From contig NZ_SOAX01000001.1 in the NCBI RefSeq assembly GCF_004364635.1, positions 372,001 through 436,000 on the forward strand: DNA of 64,000 bases, read 5' to 3'. Below are positions 54,943 through 63,489 of this stretch, in pieces (position 1 is the stretch's first letter; the number at the start of each line of letters is the position of its first letter). The position numbers and the translations under genes were made by a program. The DNA is from Halospina denitrificans (lineage in GTDB: Bacteria > Pseudomonadota > Gammaproteobacteria > Pseudomonadales > Oleiphilaceae). The notes beneath the pieces were generated by a model, which did not search any database, had not been told where the DNA came from, and was given only the letters and a program-made list of their open reading frames with translations.

Positions 54943-56463
54943 TCAGTCCCCCTTTGTGATGACCAGCTCCATATCCGCCTGCTTCACGTAGGCCTGTTCG
55001 CTCTGCAGGTCCGCCAGTGTGAGGGGGTGATTGTCCAGCCAGTCTCCGGGTAAATGAATGCTGAGCCGGCTGCCCTTTGCTTCAAGGGTGAAGGGCGGGG
55101 GCGATTCATTGGTGCGCGCGTGCTGCAGGAGAACCCCGAGTCTCAGGATCAGCGCGAGCCGCTTGATCGGCGGTATATCCTCGGGGCTGTGTGATTCGAA
55201 GATTTTATTGTTGAACTTGCGCCGGTGCGCCCGGACCAGTGTTGCCAGGGACCGCTGGACGTCCTGGGAAAAGCCCGGAAGGTCCGAGTAGGTCATCAGG
55301 TAGGCGCCGTGCTTATGGTACTGGGTATGGCTGATGGCCAGACCGATTTCATGGATTCGACAGGCCCAGCGGAGCAGGTTGGAGTAGTAGGGGGAACTCA
55401 GCCCCCAGGCAGAAGCAACCTGGACCCTGGCCCGGTCGGCGGTTTGCTCCACCGCCTCCGCGTGCGCCGTATCGACGCTGTAGCGGACCTGCAGTGCCTG
55501 TATGGTGCGCTCGCGGACATCCTCGTGGGTATCCCGTCCGGCCATGTCGTAGAGCAGGCCCTCACGCAGGGCCCCATCCGCGAAGCTCATGAACTCGATT
55601 TCCAGGGATTCGAAAGCCGCGTACAGGATGGCAAACCCGGCCGGAAAGATGCTCCGCCGGTCTTCCCGGACGCCCAGCGCCTCAAGCTTCTCCACCCGCC
55701 CCATGTCGATCAGTCGTTTCCTCAGGTCCTTCATTGACTGACGGCTGATGCCCTCGCGTTCCAGGTTGAGGTCGCGCACCACACTCTCGATCGCCTTGAT
55801 GGAGCCGGAGGAGCCCACACAGTTTTCCCAGCCGCGAGCCCGGAAGCGCTGCTGGATGTTGAGCAGCTCCTGGCGGGCATGGGTGATCGCATTATCCATC
55901 TTTTTGCGTGAAATCTTGCCGTCAGGGAAATAGTGGTTGCGGAAGGAAACGCAGCCCATGTGGAGGCTTTCCGTCTCGCGGGTCTCGAAGCGTTCCCCGA
56001 TGATGAATTCCGTGCTGCCCCCGCCAATATCAATCACCAGGCGCGGCCCCAGGTCATCGGACAGGGTATGGGATACGCCCAGGTAGATCAGTCGCGCCTC
56101 CTCGCGGCCGGCAACCACCTCCACCTCGGTGCCCAGGATCTCCTCCGCCGCATGAATGAAGGTGCTGGCGTTGCGCGCGGCCCGCAGGGCATTGGTGCCG
56201 ACCACGCGCACGGACTCCGCCTGCATGCTTGCGACGCGCTGGGCAAAGCGCTTCAGGCATTCCAGGCCCCGCTCCTGGGCTTCCAGGGACAGATAGTTAT
56301 CCCTGTCCAGACCGGCGCCAAGCTGGACTTTTTCCCCCATTTTCTCAATCGTCCGGATCTCGCCCTGGACCCGCTGGGCCACCACCATGTGAAAGCTGTT
56401 GGAGCCCAGATCGATGGCGGCGAGGAGCTGTTTCGGATCCGGAGTCTGCTGGGGGTCGGTCAC
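54943..56463 (-). CDS. ppx: Exopolyphosphatase (Ppx/GppA family)
   Basis: A 506-residue ASKHA-fold phosphatase that removes terminal phosphates from polyphosphate or converts pppGpp to ppGpp. AAIDLGSNSFHMVVAQ is the phosphate 1 loop, LVIDIGGGSTEFI the phosphate 2 loop, and GSSGSIKAIESVV the third segment. The C-terminal HD-like part includes RIHEIGLAISHTQYHKH. Length fits Ppx. The start is GTG 56463. It is divergent from trxA, and convergent with the ABC-F gene with 12 bp between. Confidence 0.93.
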   Translation of the reverse strand: MTDPQQTPDPKQLLAAIDLGSNSFHMVVAQRVQGEIRTIEKMGEKVQLGAGLDRDNYLSLEAQERGLECLKRFAQRVASMQAESVRVVGTNALRAARNASTFIHAAEEILGTEVEVVAGREEARLIYLGVSHTLSDDLGPRLVIDIGGGSTEFIIGERFETRETESLHMGCVSFRNHYFPDGKISRKKMDNAITHARQELLNIQQRFRARGWENCVGSSGSIKAIESVVRDLNLEREGISRQSMKDLRKRLIDMGRVEKLEALGVREDRRSIFPAGFAILYAAFESLEIEFMSFADGALREGLLYDMAGRDTHEDVRERTIQALQVRYSVDTAHAEAVEQTADRARVQVASAWGLSSPYYSNLLRWACRIHEIGLAISHTQYHKHGAYLMTYSDLPGFSQDVQRSLATLVRAHRRKFNNKIFESHSPEDIPPIKRLALILRLGVLLQHARTNESPPPFTLEAKGSRLSIHLPGDWLDNHPLTLADLQSEQAYVKQADMELVITKGD

Positions 56464-56656
56464 TTGTCTTGAAATCCTGTTGAAAGCCCATATATCCTGA
56501 ATAACCGTAAACTGAAGAGTAGACGGAAATCAGTGAGCGGGATAGTAACCCGCCGGGCACCCCCTGTAACAGAGGGGGAATCGACGTGTCCCTTAACCGG
56601 TTAATCAAAGGCCCCTGGCTGGCCTATTCATTCAGCTGAAAATTGGAAGTAGGGCG

Positions 56657-56983
56657 ATGAGCGACAACATTGTTTATGTAACAGACAGCACCTTTGAAGA
56701 CGAAGTCCTCAAGTCGGATGTGCCGGTACTGGTGGATTATTGGGCGGAATGGTGCGGTCCCTGCAAGATGATCGCCCCGGTTCTGGAAGAGATTGCCGAT
56801 GAATACGAAGGCAAACTCAAGATTGCCAAGCTGAACATCGACGAGAACCAACAGACGCCGCCGCGATTCAACATCCGTGGTATCCCGACGCTGATGCTGT
56901 TCAAGAACGGCGACGTGGACTCCACCAAGGTGGGCGCACTGTCCAAGTCCCAGCTGACGGCATTCCTCGACAGCAACCTGTAA
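56657..56983 (+). CDS. trxA: Thioredoxin 1
   Basis: A 108-residue cytoplasmic thioredoxin with active site [11 protein letters not shown] (C33 and C36), the cis-proline in GIPTLMLF and the usual C-terminal helix. It reduces ribonucleotide reductase, Tpx and other targets. In many gammaproteobacteria rho follows trxA directly; here rho is 3.7 kb away, with five molybdenum cofactor genes between. AAGTAGGG precedes the ATG. Confidence 0.97.
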   Translation: MSDNIVYVTDSTFEDEVLKSDVPVLVDYWAEWCGPCKMIAPVLEEIADEYEGKLKIAKLNIDENQQTPPRFNIRGIPTLMLFKNGDVDSTKVGALSKSQLTAFLDSNL

Positions 56984-57039
56984 ACGGAACCCGTGCCCGG
57001 TGAAGCCTCGCCGGGCCATCCAGCGATCGAAGGGGCGCC

Positions 57040-57624
57040 ATGATTCCAGGCGGACTGATACTGGCTGGCGGACGTGGTGAACGACTCGGAGGCCAGGACA
57101 AAGGCCTCCTGCTCCATGATGGAGAGCCCTACGTGGCCCATCTCGCCCGTTGCCTTGAACCGGTAACGGCCGCAGTGGCGGTCAGCGCCAACGACCATGC
57201 CACTGACTACCGCCAATGGGCCAACACCATCCTCCCCGACCGCCAATTCCCGGGCCAGGGCCCCCTGGCCGGCCTCTACGAAGGATTGTCCTGGGCCCAG
57301 ACCCAATCACTCCCCGGCCTGCTCGTAGTCACCTGCGACACCCCGGCACTGCCCCCCGCCTGGGCAGTCCAGATGCTCGAAACCGCCCGACTCAACCCGG
57401 ACACCCCCTGCCTGTCCGAAACCCCCGACCAACGCCATTACCTCCACGGCTATTACCCGGTCTCGGTACTACCAACACTGCACGATTCCCTGACCGCCGG
57501 CGAAAACCGCGCCTGGCGCCTGGCAGAACGCACACAAGCCCTCTGGCTGGACTGCGAAGCCATGGCATCAGGATTCATCAACGTGAACACAAAATCAGAC
57601 CAGGAAGAACTCGCAGGCCGCTGA
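57040..57624 (+). CDS. mobA: Molybdenum cofactor guanylyltransferase MobA
   Basis: A 194-residue enzyme that adds GMP from GTP to molybdopterin, making the MGD form that NarG uses. The nucleotide-binding start is ILAGGRGERLGGQDKGLLL, followed by DRQFPGQGPLAGLYEGL and the Mg-binding VTCDTPALPP. ATG 57040 has GAAGGGG upstream. It begins 57 bp after trxA, converging on moaE with element D between them. Confidence 0.93.
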   Translation: MIPGGLILAGGRGERLGGQDKGLLLHDGEPYVAHLARCLEPVTAAVAVSANDHATDYRQWANTILPDRQFPGQGPLAGLYEGLSWAQTQSLPGLLVVTCDTPALPPAWAVQMLETARLNPDTPCLSETPDQRHYLHGYYPVSVLPTLHDSLTAGENRAWRLAERTQALWLDCEAMASGFINVNTKSDQEELAGR

Positions 57625-57634
57625 ACACTCAGGG

Positions 57635-57744
57635 GATGGGGTCGGGTAGGCCTGTCCGGGAAGCTCCGGAGCCATGGATGGCGGAGGCGCAGCGTACATG
57701 GACGTATTCAAAGCGGTTCCCGGACAGGCCTACCCGACCCCATC
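57635..57744. repeat. Long palindromic element D (28-bp arms, two-hairpin core)
   Basis: The arms 57635-57662 and 57717-57744 are perfect 28-bp reverse complements. The 54-nt core includes the hairpin GCCA-TGGA-TGGC at 57671-57682, extended by CTCC/GGAG with a 3-nt bulge. It begins 11 bp after the mobA stop and runs 15 bp into the 3-prime end of moaE, so it may end transcription of both convergent genes. It has the same orientation as element C. Confidence 0.88.
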
Positions 57745-58200
57745 TTCCCCCGAACCCTGCCATCGCGCCGCCGATAACCGGTCACTCTCTTTCTGCTCAA
57801 CCCAGATTTCGCCATCCTTCGTCAGCTCCTTCTTCCAGAACGGCGCCCGAGTCTTCAGAAAATCCATAATAAACTCACAGGCCTCAAACGCCTCCCGCCG
57901 ATGGCTACTACTCACCCCCACAAACACGATCCGCTCCCCCGGCATAATCTGTCCCACCCGATGCCGAACCTCCACCGCCTGAATGGGCCAACGCGCCCGC
58001 GCCTCGTCAATCACCCCTTGAATGGCGTTCTCCGTCATCCCCGGATAATGCTCAAGGTACAGCCCGTTGACCGATTCCCGGTCTCCGTAGTCCCGGGCAA
58101 GCCCGGTAAACGTACAGACAGCTCCTATTTGCGGCGCATCGGCTTCCAGCCAGGTCGTACAGTCGGCGGGATCAAAGGGCGCCTCATCGATGCGGATCAT
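57730..58200 (-). CDS. moaE: Molybdopterin synthase catalytic subunit MoaE
   Basis: A 156-residue large subunit of molybdopterin synthase, which puts two dithiolene sulfurs into precursor Z with MoaD as sulfur donor. Family motifs are GAVCTFTGLARDYGDRESV, LYLEHYPGMTENAIQ, and RHRVGQIMPGERIVFVGVSS; FLKTRAPFWKKE has the active-site lysine. Its start is one base after the moaD stop. The last 15 bp lie in the arm of element D. Confidence 0.95.
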   Translation of the reverse strand: MIRIDEAPFDPADCTTWLEADAPQIGAVCTFTGLARDYGDRESVNGLYLEHYPGMTENAIQGVIDEARARWPIQAVEVRHRVGQIMPGERIVFVGVSSSHRREAFEACEFIMDFLKTRAPFWKKELTKDGEIWVEQKESDRLSAARWQGSGEDGVG

Positions 58201-58201
58201 C

Positions 58202-58450
58202 TCAACCCCCGGTTACCGGCGGGAAAAAGGCCACTTCATCACCATCCGAGACCGGTGTCTGGTCCCGTGCCATGGTCTGATTGACCGCTACCAGGGCCCA
58301 CTCCCCATCGAGCAGGTCGGCCCAGTCCTCGCCACGTTCCCTGAGCACCTGGCGCAAATCCGAAACGCAGGCCGTATCGTCAGCCGGCAGCTCGAGCTGG
58401 TCCAGACCCAGCCGTTCCCGGAGGCTGGCGAAAAACAGAACACGGATCAT
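58202..58450 (-). CDS. moaD: Molybdopterin synthase sulfur carrier subunit MoaD
   Basis: An 82-residue ubiquitin-fold protein. It starts MIRVLFFASLRERLGLDQLE and ends DEVAFFPPVTGG, the Gly-Gly that is adenylated and then carries the thiocarboxylate to MoaE. The start has GGAGAGGATG upstream, 12 bp after moeA. Confidence 0.95.
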   Translation of the reverse strand: MIRVLFFASLRERLGLDQLELPADDTACVSDLRQVLRERGEDWADLLDGEWALVAVNQTMARDQTPVSDGDEVAFFPPVTGG

Positions 58451-58462
58451 GACATCCTCTCC

Positions 58463-59677
58463 TTAACCGTAAAGCAGGCTGGAGAACGGGTAATAAAGCA
58501 CCGTGTCACCCACCGCCAGTGTTTCATTTTCAGGAATCACCGCGAGCCCATCCGACCAGCAGGCCGTGCTGAGAACGCCGGAACTCTGGTTGCTGGCTGC
58601 CTCAAGCCACTGGCGTCCCTCAAGCTGGCGACAGCGCACACGCTGGTATTCCCGGCGCGACTGGGCGCGGGGCACTGCAAAGCCCAATGGCAGTGCATAG
58701 GCGGCCGGAGTCGTCAGTCCACTTTCACCCTGGCAGCAGCGTAGAAAGGGACGACCGAGCATGAGGAAGGTCACAAGAACGGCGGCGGGATTCCCGGGTA
58801 AACCGAGGATGGGGGTGTCGCCGATATGGCCGAAGGCCAGTGGCTTGCCCGGCTTGATGGCCATGCGCCACAGGTTGAGCTGCCCCAGTGACTGGATCGC
58901 ATCACGGATGTGATCCTCTTCGCCCACCGACACGCCGCCTGTGGTGATGATCACGTCCGCCTCCTCGCTGGCCCTTTGGAGGGCGTTCCGGGTGGCGTCA
59001 AAGGTGTCCGCCACCGTTTCGAAGGGGACAGGTTCCCAGCCCGCCGCGCTGACCAGGGACTGGAGCATCGTCTGGTTGGAGTTGTAGATCTGCCCCGGTG
59101 CCAGGGGCTGGCCCGGAGTCACCAGCTCGTCACCGCTGCTCAGAACGGCGATGCGCAGGGGGCGGTAGACTCGCACCTGGGGCAGCCCGGCCGAGGCAAG
59201 GAGCCCAAGGTGCCAGGGTTCCAGCCGAGTACCGGCCTCAATGAGCGTTTCGCCCGCCTGGATATCCTGTCCGGCGGGCCGGATGTTCTGGTTGGCTTCC
59301 GGGGTGCGGGAAAAGACGACCTCCTCCCCCTCCAGGGTGGCGTTCTCCTGCATCATGACGGTGTCCGCACCCTCGGGAACGGCGGCTCCGGTAAAGATGC
59401 GGGCAGCGGTTCCGGGCTCCAGTGGCAGCGGATCCTGTCCGGCGGCAATTCTCTGGGAAACCGGCAACGATGGTTGTGACGCATCGCGGCTGTTCAGGGC
59501 ATAGCCGTCCACGGCGCTGTTGTCCGCAGGTGGAACGGTAACGGCGGCGACCGGGGTTTCCGCCAGGATGTTGCCAAGGGCCTTACCCAGAGGGCGGGCT
59601 GTGGCTTCGGGCAGAACCCGGGCCGCCTTGAGCAATTGTCCCAGCGCGTCATCCACGTTCATCAGTGAATCCGCCAT
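58463..59677 (-). CDS. moeA: Molybdopterin molybdenumtransferase MoeA
   Basis: A 404-residue enzyme that inserts molybdate into adenylated molybdopterin. Family sequence includes VTVPPADNSAVDGYALNSRD near residues 42-61, PGTAARIFTGAAVPEGADTV, and the MPT-binding TTGGVSVGEEDHI. LGLPGNPAAVLVTF closes the central domain. It lies 2 bp after moaB, with GGGAGG upstream of the ATG. Confidence 0.95.
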   Translation of the reverse strand: MADSLMNVDDALGQLLKAARVLPEATARPLGKALGNILAETPVAAVTVPPADNSAVDGYALNSRDASQPSLPVSQRIAAGQDPLPLEPGTAARIFTGAAVPEGADTVMMQENATLEGEEVVFSRTPEANQNIRPAGQDIQAGETLIEAGTRLEPWHLGLLASAGLPQVRVYRPLRIAVLSSGDELVTPGQPLAPGQIYNSNQTMLQSLVSAAGWEPVPFETVADTFDATRNALQRASEEADVIITTGGVSVGEEDHIRDAIQSLGQLNLWRMAIKPGKPLAFGHIGDTPILGLPGNPAAVLVTFLMLGRPFLRCCQGESGLTTPAAYALPLGFAVPRAQSRREYQRVRCRQLEGRQWLEAASNQSSGVLSTACWSDGLAVIPENETLAVGDTVLYYPFSSLLYG

Positions 59678-59679
59678 GA

Positions 59680-60258
59680 TCAGGAGCCTCCCTGACGTGC
59701 CGCGTCGAGTGCTACGGGTTCATCAAGGCAGCGAAGGTCGCGCTCCGGCTTCTTATGCAGCAGTGCCGAGAAGTTGCAGGGTTTGTGGCCGCTGTTGAGC
59801 TGGTCGCGCACAATGCCGTTCCAGGCTGTGCGGCACGCACCGGTGGAGCCGGGCATGCAGAAGACGACGGTATAGTTGGCCAGGCCGGCCAGGGCACGGG
59901 ACTGGATCGTGCTGTTGCCGATTTCGTCGGCGGACAGGCGGCGGAACTCCTCGCCAAATCCTTCGATGGTTTTCTCGAATAGCGGGCCCAGGGCCTCAGG
60001 GGTGCTGTCGCGCTCGTGAAAGCCAGTGCCGCCGGTGATAAGTACCGCGTTAATGGCCGGATCCGCAATCCAGCGACTGACCAGCGCCCGCATCAGGGGG
60101 ATGTCGTCCTGCAGGATGCGTCGCGCAACCACCTGGTGGCCGGCTTCCAGTGACGCATCGACCAGGAACTGACCGGAACTGTCTTCGGTTGGTCCCCGTG
60201 TGTCGGATATGGTCAGAACCGCAAGGTTGAGGGGCTTGAATTCGCTGGCCGATGTCAT
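59680..60258 (-). CDS. moaB: Molybdenum cofactor biosynthesis protein MoaB
   Basis: A 192-residue MogA/MoaB-type protein that adenylates molybdopterin before metal insertion. It contains LAVLTISDTRGPTEDSSGQF, the nucleotide-binding TGGTGFHERDSTPEAL and a FCMPGSTGACRTAWNGIV segment. It is the first gene of the moaB-moeA-moaD-moaE operon. The start is ATG 60258 with GGAG upstream. A palindrome lies 35 bp before it. Confidence 0.93.
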   Translation of the reverse strand: MTSASEFKPLNLAVLTISDTRGPTEDSSGQFLVDASLEAGHQVVARRILQDDIPLMRALVSRWIADPAINAVLITGGTGFHERDSTPEALGPLFEKTIEGFGEEFRRLSADEIGNSTIQSRALAGLANYTVVFCMPGSTGACRTAWNGIVRDQLNSGHKPCNFSALLHKKPERDLRCLDEPVALDAARQGGS

Positions 60259-60292
60259 CGGGTCATTTTCTCCACGGCAGGATTATTTAGAC

Positions 60293-60308
60293 TATTATGG
60301 CTATAATA
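60293..60308. promoter_or_regulatory. AT-rich palindrome upstream of moaB
   Basis: TATTAT-GGCT-ATAATA is a perfect 6-4-6 palindrome centred 42 bp upstream of the moaB start. It overlaps good -10-like sequences on both strands. It resembles an operator for a dimeric regulator such as ModE or a CRP/FNR-family protein, but matches no consensus well. Confidence 0.4.
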
Positions 60309-60396
60309 CGTAAGCATCGGGGATGGCACCAATGCCTCGGTTGAGGTAGGCTGACAGGAATTGCGCCAGGCGCCGCCAGAGCGTGATCGCGGAATT

Positions 60397-60425
60397 TTGC
60401 ACTCATCCGATAAATGGTGTATTTT
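60397..60425 (+). promoter_or_regulatory. Probable sigma-70 promoter of rho
   Basis: TTGCAC at 60397-60402 and TATTTT at 60420-60425 are spaced by 17 bp. Transcription would start near 60432, giving a leader of about 220 nt before the rho ATG. Confidence 0.55.
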
Positions 60426-60653
60426 TTAGATTCCTGATGCAGGCAGCCCGGTGTCCACTGGCTGTCAGCTGTCATGAGCCCCGGTAATACCGTTCTGACC
60501 CTGGTTCCGTTGATTGTCACTAAGGTGCAGAGTTTTCCCTTGTACTGAAACGGCCCCCGATCGGCAGGTCCCGGGCAATCCGGAAATCCGCTTTCGCCGG
60601 ACACCTGAATAACAAACCCATTTCATCCTATCCAGACCGTACCCAGATAATCT

Positions 60654-61916
60654 ATGAACCTGACTGAACTCAAGAAAAAGTCCGTACCTCAACTGCTTGA
60701 AGTTGCGCAGGAAATGGGCCTTGACAACATGGCCCGTTCGCGCAAGCAGGATGTGATCTTCGCGATTCTCAAAAAACACGCTAAAAGCGGTGAAGATATT
60801 CACGGCGACGGCGTACTGGAAATCCTTCAGGATGGCTTCGGGTTTCTGCGCTCGGCAGACGCGTCCTACCTTGCGGGTCCCGATGACATCTATGTCTCGC
60901 CCAGCCAGATTCGCCGCTTCAATCTCAGGACCGGCGACAGCATTTCCGGCAAGATCCGCCCCCCCAAGGATGGCGAGCGTTATTTCGCGCTTCTGAAGGT
61001 CAATGAGATCAACTTCGGCAAAGCCGACAGCACGCGCCACAAGATTCTTTTCGAGAACCTTACGCCGCTGTTCCCGGAAGAGCGGCTGCGTCTGGAGGCC
61101 GGCAACGGCAGTACCGAGGATCTCTCGGCGCGGATTCTGGATCTGGTGTCGCCCATCGGTAAGGGGCAACGAGGCCTGATCGTTTCGCCGCCCAAGGCCG
61201 GTAAGACGCTGCTGATGCAGACCATGGCCCAGTCGATTGTGCGCAATTCCCCGGATGTTCACCTGATGGTGCTGCTGATCGACGAGCGCCCGGAAGAGGT
61301 GACCGAGATGCAGCGTACGGTCCGCGGTGAAGTGGTGGCATCAACCTTTGACGAACCGCCGGCACGCCACGTCCAGGTTGCCGAGATGGTGATCGAGAAG
61401 GCCAAGCGGCTGGTTGAGCACAAGAAGGACGTGGTCATTCTGCTGGACTCCATAACCCGTCTTGCCCGTGCCTACAACACCGTCATCCCGTCCTCCGGCA
61501 AGGTGCTGACTGGTGGTGTGGACGCCCACGCCCTGGAAAAGCCCAAGCGTTTCTTTGGCGCCGCCCGGAACGTTGAGGAAGGCGGCAGCCTGACCATCAT
61601 GGCCACGGCGCTGGTGGATACCGGGTCCAAGATGGACGAGGTCATCTACGAGGAATTCAAGGGTACGGGCAACATGGAGGTCCATCTGGACCGTCGTATC
61701 GCCGAACGCCGCACCTATCCGGCCATCAATGTCCGCCGCTCCGGTACCCGGCGAGAGGACCTGCTGGTGAGCGAGGACGAACTCCAGCGCGTGTGGATCC
61801 TGCGCAAGCTGCTCCACTCAATGGATGATGACGTGGCGGCCGTGGAGTTCCTGATCGATAAGCTCCGTGACACCAAGACCAATGAGGAATTCTTCCAGGC
61901 GATGAAGAAGCGCTAG
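60654..61916 (+). CDS. rho: Transcription termination factor Rho
   Basis: A 420-residue hexameric RNA helicase, a normal length. The N-terminal part is [20 protein letters not shown]. The RNA-binding fold has [19 protein letters not shown]. The P-loop is [12 protein letters not shown] with Q-loop [20 protein letters not shown], and [19 protein letters not shown] is the R-loop region. A long leader fits Rho autoregulation. It lies 32 bp before ubiD on the same strand. Confidence 0.98.
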   Translation: MNLTELKKKSVPQLLEVAQEMGLDNMARSRKQDVIFAILKKHAKSGEDIHGDGVLEILQDGFGFLRSADASYLAGPDDIYVSPSQIRRFNLRTGDSISGKIRPPKDGERYFALLKVNEINFGKADSTRHKILFENLTPLFPEERLRLEAGNGSTEDLSARILDLVSPIGKGQRGLIVSPPKAGKTLLMQTMAQSIVRNSPDVHLMVLLIDERPEEVTEMQRTVRGEVVASTFDEPPARHVQVAEMVIEKAKRLVEHKKDVVILLDSITRLARAYNTVIPSSGKVLTGGVDAHALEKPKRFFGAARNVEEGGSLTIMATALVDTGSKMDEVIYEEFKGTGNMEVHLDRRIAERRTYPAINVRRSGTRREDLLVSEDELQRVWILRKLLHSMDDDVAAVEFLIDKLRDTKTNEEFFQAMKKR

Positions 61917-61948
61917 CCTGGAGGGCCAGTCACCGCGCCGGAGTGTCC

Positions 61949-63415
61949 ATGAAATACCGGGACCTGAGAGACTTTGTCGAGCAGCTGGAGCAGCAGGGTG
62001 AACTGAAGCGGATCCGCACGGCCGTCGATCCGAACCTGGAGATGACCGAGATCGCGGACCGGACCCTGAAGGCCGAAGGCCCGGCCCTGTTGTTCGAGAA
62101 CCCCGTGGGGCATGACATGCCGGTGCTGGCCAACCTGTTCGGCACGCCTCGGCGCGTGGCGCTGGGAATGGGCTGCGAGAGCGTTGAAAGCCTGAGAGAG
62201 ATTGGTGAGCTTCTGGCTTTCCTGAAGGAGCCGGAGCCGCCCAAGGGCTTCCGCGACGCTTTCGATAAGATGCCCATCTTTCGGCAGGTCATGAAAATGG
62301 GCCCGAAAATCCGCCGCTCCGCGCCCTGTCAGCAGGTGGTCCGTGAGGGTGAGGATGTGGACCTCAACCAGCTGCCGGTCCAGACCTGCTGGCCGGGCGA
62401 CGCCGGGCCCCTGATCACCTGGCCACTGGTGGTGACCCGTGGGCCGGAAAAAGAGCGCCAGAACATGGGCATCTATCGCCAGCAGGTGATCGGTCGCAAC
62501 CGGCTGATCATGCGCTGGCTGGCCCATCGGGGCGGGGCCCAGGACTTCCGGCAGTGGCAGGAGCAGCACCCGGGCGAGCCATTCCCCATTGCCGTGGCTC
62601 TGGGCGCCGATCCCGCGACCATCCTGGCGGCGGTCACGCCGGTTCCCGATACCCTCTCCGAGTACGCGTTTGCCGGACTGCTCCGTGGCGAGCGGACCGA
62701 GCTGGTGCGCACCCAGGTCGGCGATCTTCAGGTGCCCGCGAGCGCCGAAATCGTTCTGGAGGGCTATATCTACCCGGGTGATACGGCTCCCGAGGGGCCT
62801 TTCGGCGATCACACCGGTTACTACAACGAGGTTGAGGAGTTCCCGGTGTTTACCGTGGAGCGGATGACCCACCGCAAAAACCCGCTCTATCACAGCACCT
62901 ATACCGGCCGGCCACCGGACGAGCCCGCGATTCTGGGTGTGGCGCTGAATGAGGTTTTCGTGCCCATACTGCGCAAGCAGTTTCCGGAGATTGTGGATTT
63001 CTATCTGCCTCCAGAGGGCTGCTCCTACCGGATGGCCGTGGTGACGATGAAGAAGCAGTATCCCGGCCATGCCAAGCGGGTGATGATGGGCGTATGGTCC
63101 TTTCTGAGACAGTTCATGTACACCAAGTTCGTAATCGTTACGGATGATGATGTGAACGCCCGGGACTGGAAGGACGTGATCTGGGCGATGACCACCCGCA
63201 TGGATCCAACCCGCGACACGACCCTGGTTGATAACACCCCCATCGACTACCTGGATTTTGCGTCGCCCGTTTCGGGGCTGGGATCCAAGATGGGGCTGGA
63301 CGCGACCGCCAAGTGGCCGGGCGAGACCGAGCGCGAGTGGGGCAGACCCATCCGTATGAGTGACGAGGTCCGTCAGCGCGTTGATGAGCTCTGGCCATCG
63401 CTGGGACTCGACTGA
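61949..63415 (+). CDS. ubiD: 4-hydroxy-3-polyprenylbenzoate decarboxylase UbiD
   Basis: A 488-residue prenylated-FMN-dependent decarboxylase in ubiquinone synthesis. ATG 61949 gives [20 protein letters not shown], the E. coli-like start; GTG 61943 adds two residues. Cofactor and active-site regions are [39 protein letters not shown], and [20 protein letters not shown] with the catalytic E-x-x-x-R region upstream. The partner UbiX is not in the window. A Fre-like reductase follows, as in E. coli. Confidence 0.96.
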   Translation: MKYRDLRDFVEQLEQQGELKRIRTAVDPNLEMTEIADRTLKAEGPALLFENPVGHDMPVLANLFGTPRRVALGMGCESVESLREIGELLAFLKEPEPPKGFRDAFDKMPIFRQVMKMGPKIRRSAPCQQVVREGEDVDLNQLPVQTCWPGDAGPLITWPLVVTRGPEKERQNMGIYRQQVIGRNRLIMRWLAHRGGAQDFRQWQEQHPGEPFPIAVALGADPATILAAVTPVPDTLSEYAFAGLLRGERTELVRTQVGDLQVPASAEIVLEGYIYPGDTAPEGPFGDHTGYYNEVEEFPVFTVERMTHRKNPLYHSTYTGRPPDEPAILGVALNEVFVPILRKQFPEIVDFYLPPEGCSYRMAVVTMKKQYPGHAKRVMMGVWSFLRQFMYTKFVIVTDDDVNARDWKDVIWAMTTRMDPTRDTTLVDNTPIDYLDFASPVSGLGSKMGLDATAKWPGETEREWGRPIRMSDEVRQRVDELWPSLGLD

Positions 63416-63489
63416 ACCCGGGCGCATAGCCGGACGTACTTCCTCTGGTTGATTACCGATGTACCGTCGTCCGTTTTAATGAGGAGTCT

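Larger units (their letters stand above)
60259..60653. other. 395-bp divergent region between moaB and rho
   Basis: It holds the palindrome at 60293-60308 near moaB, a sigma-70 promoter at 60397-60425 and a leader of about 220 nt before rho. I see no open frame of note. Confidence 0.7.
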
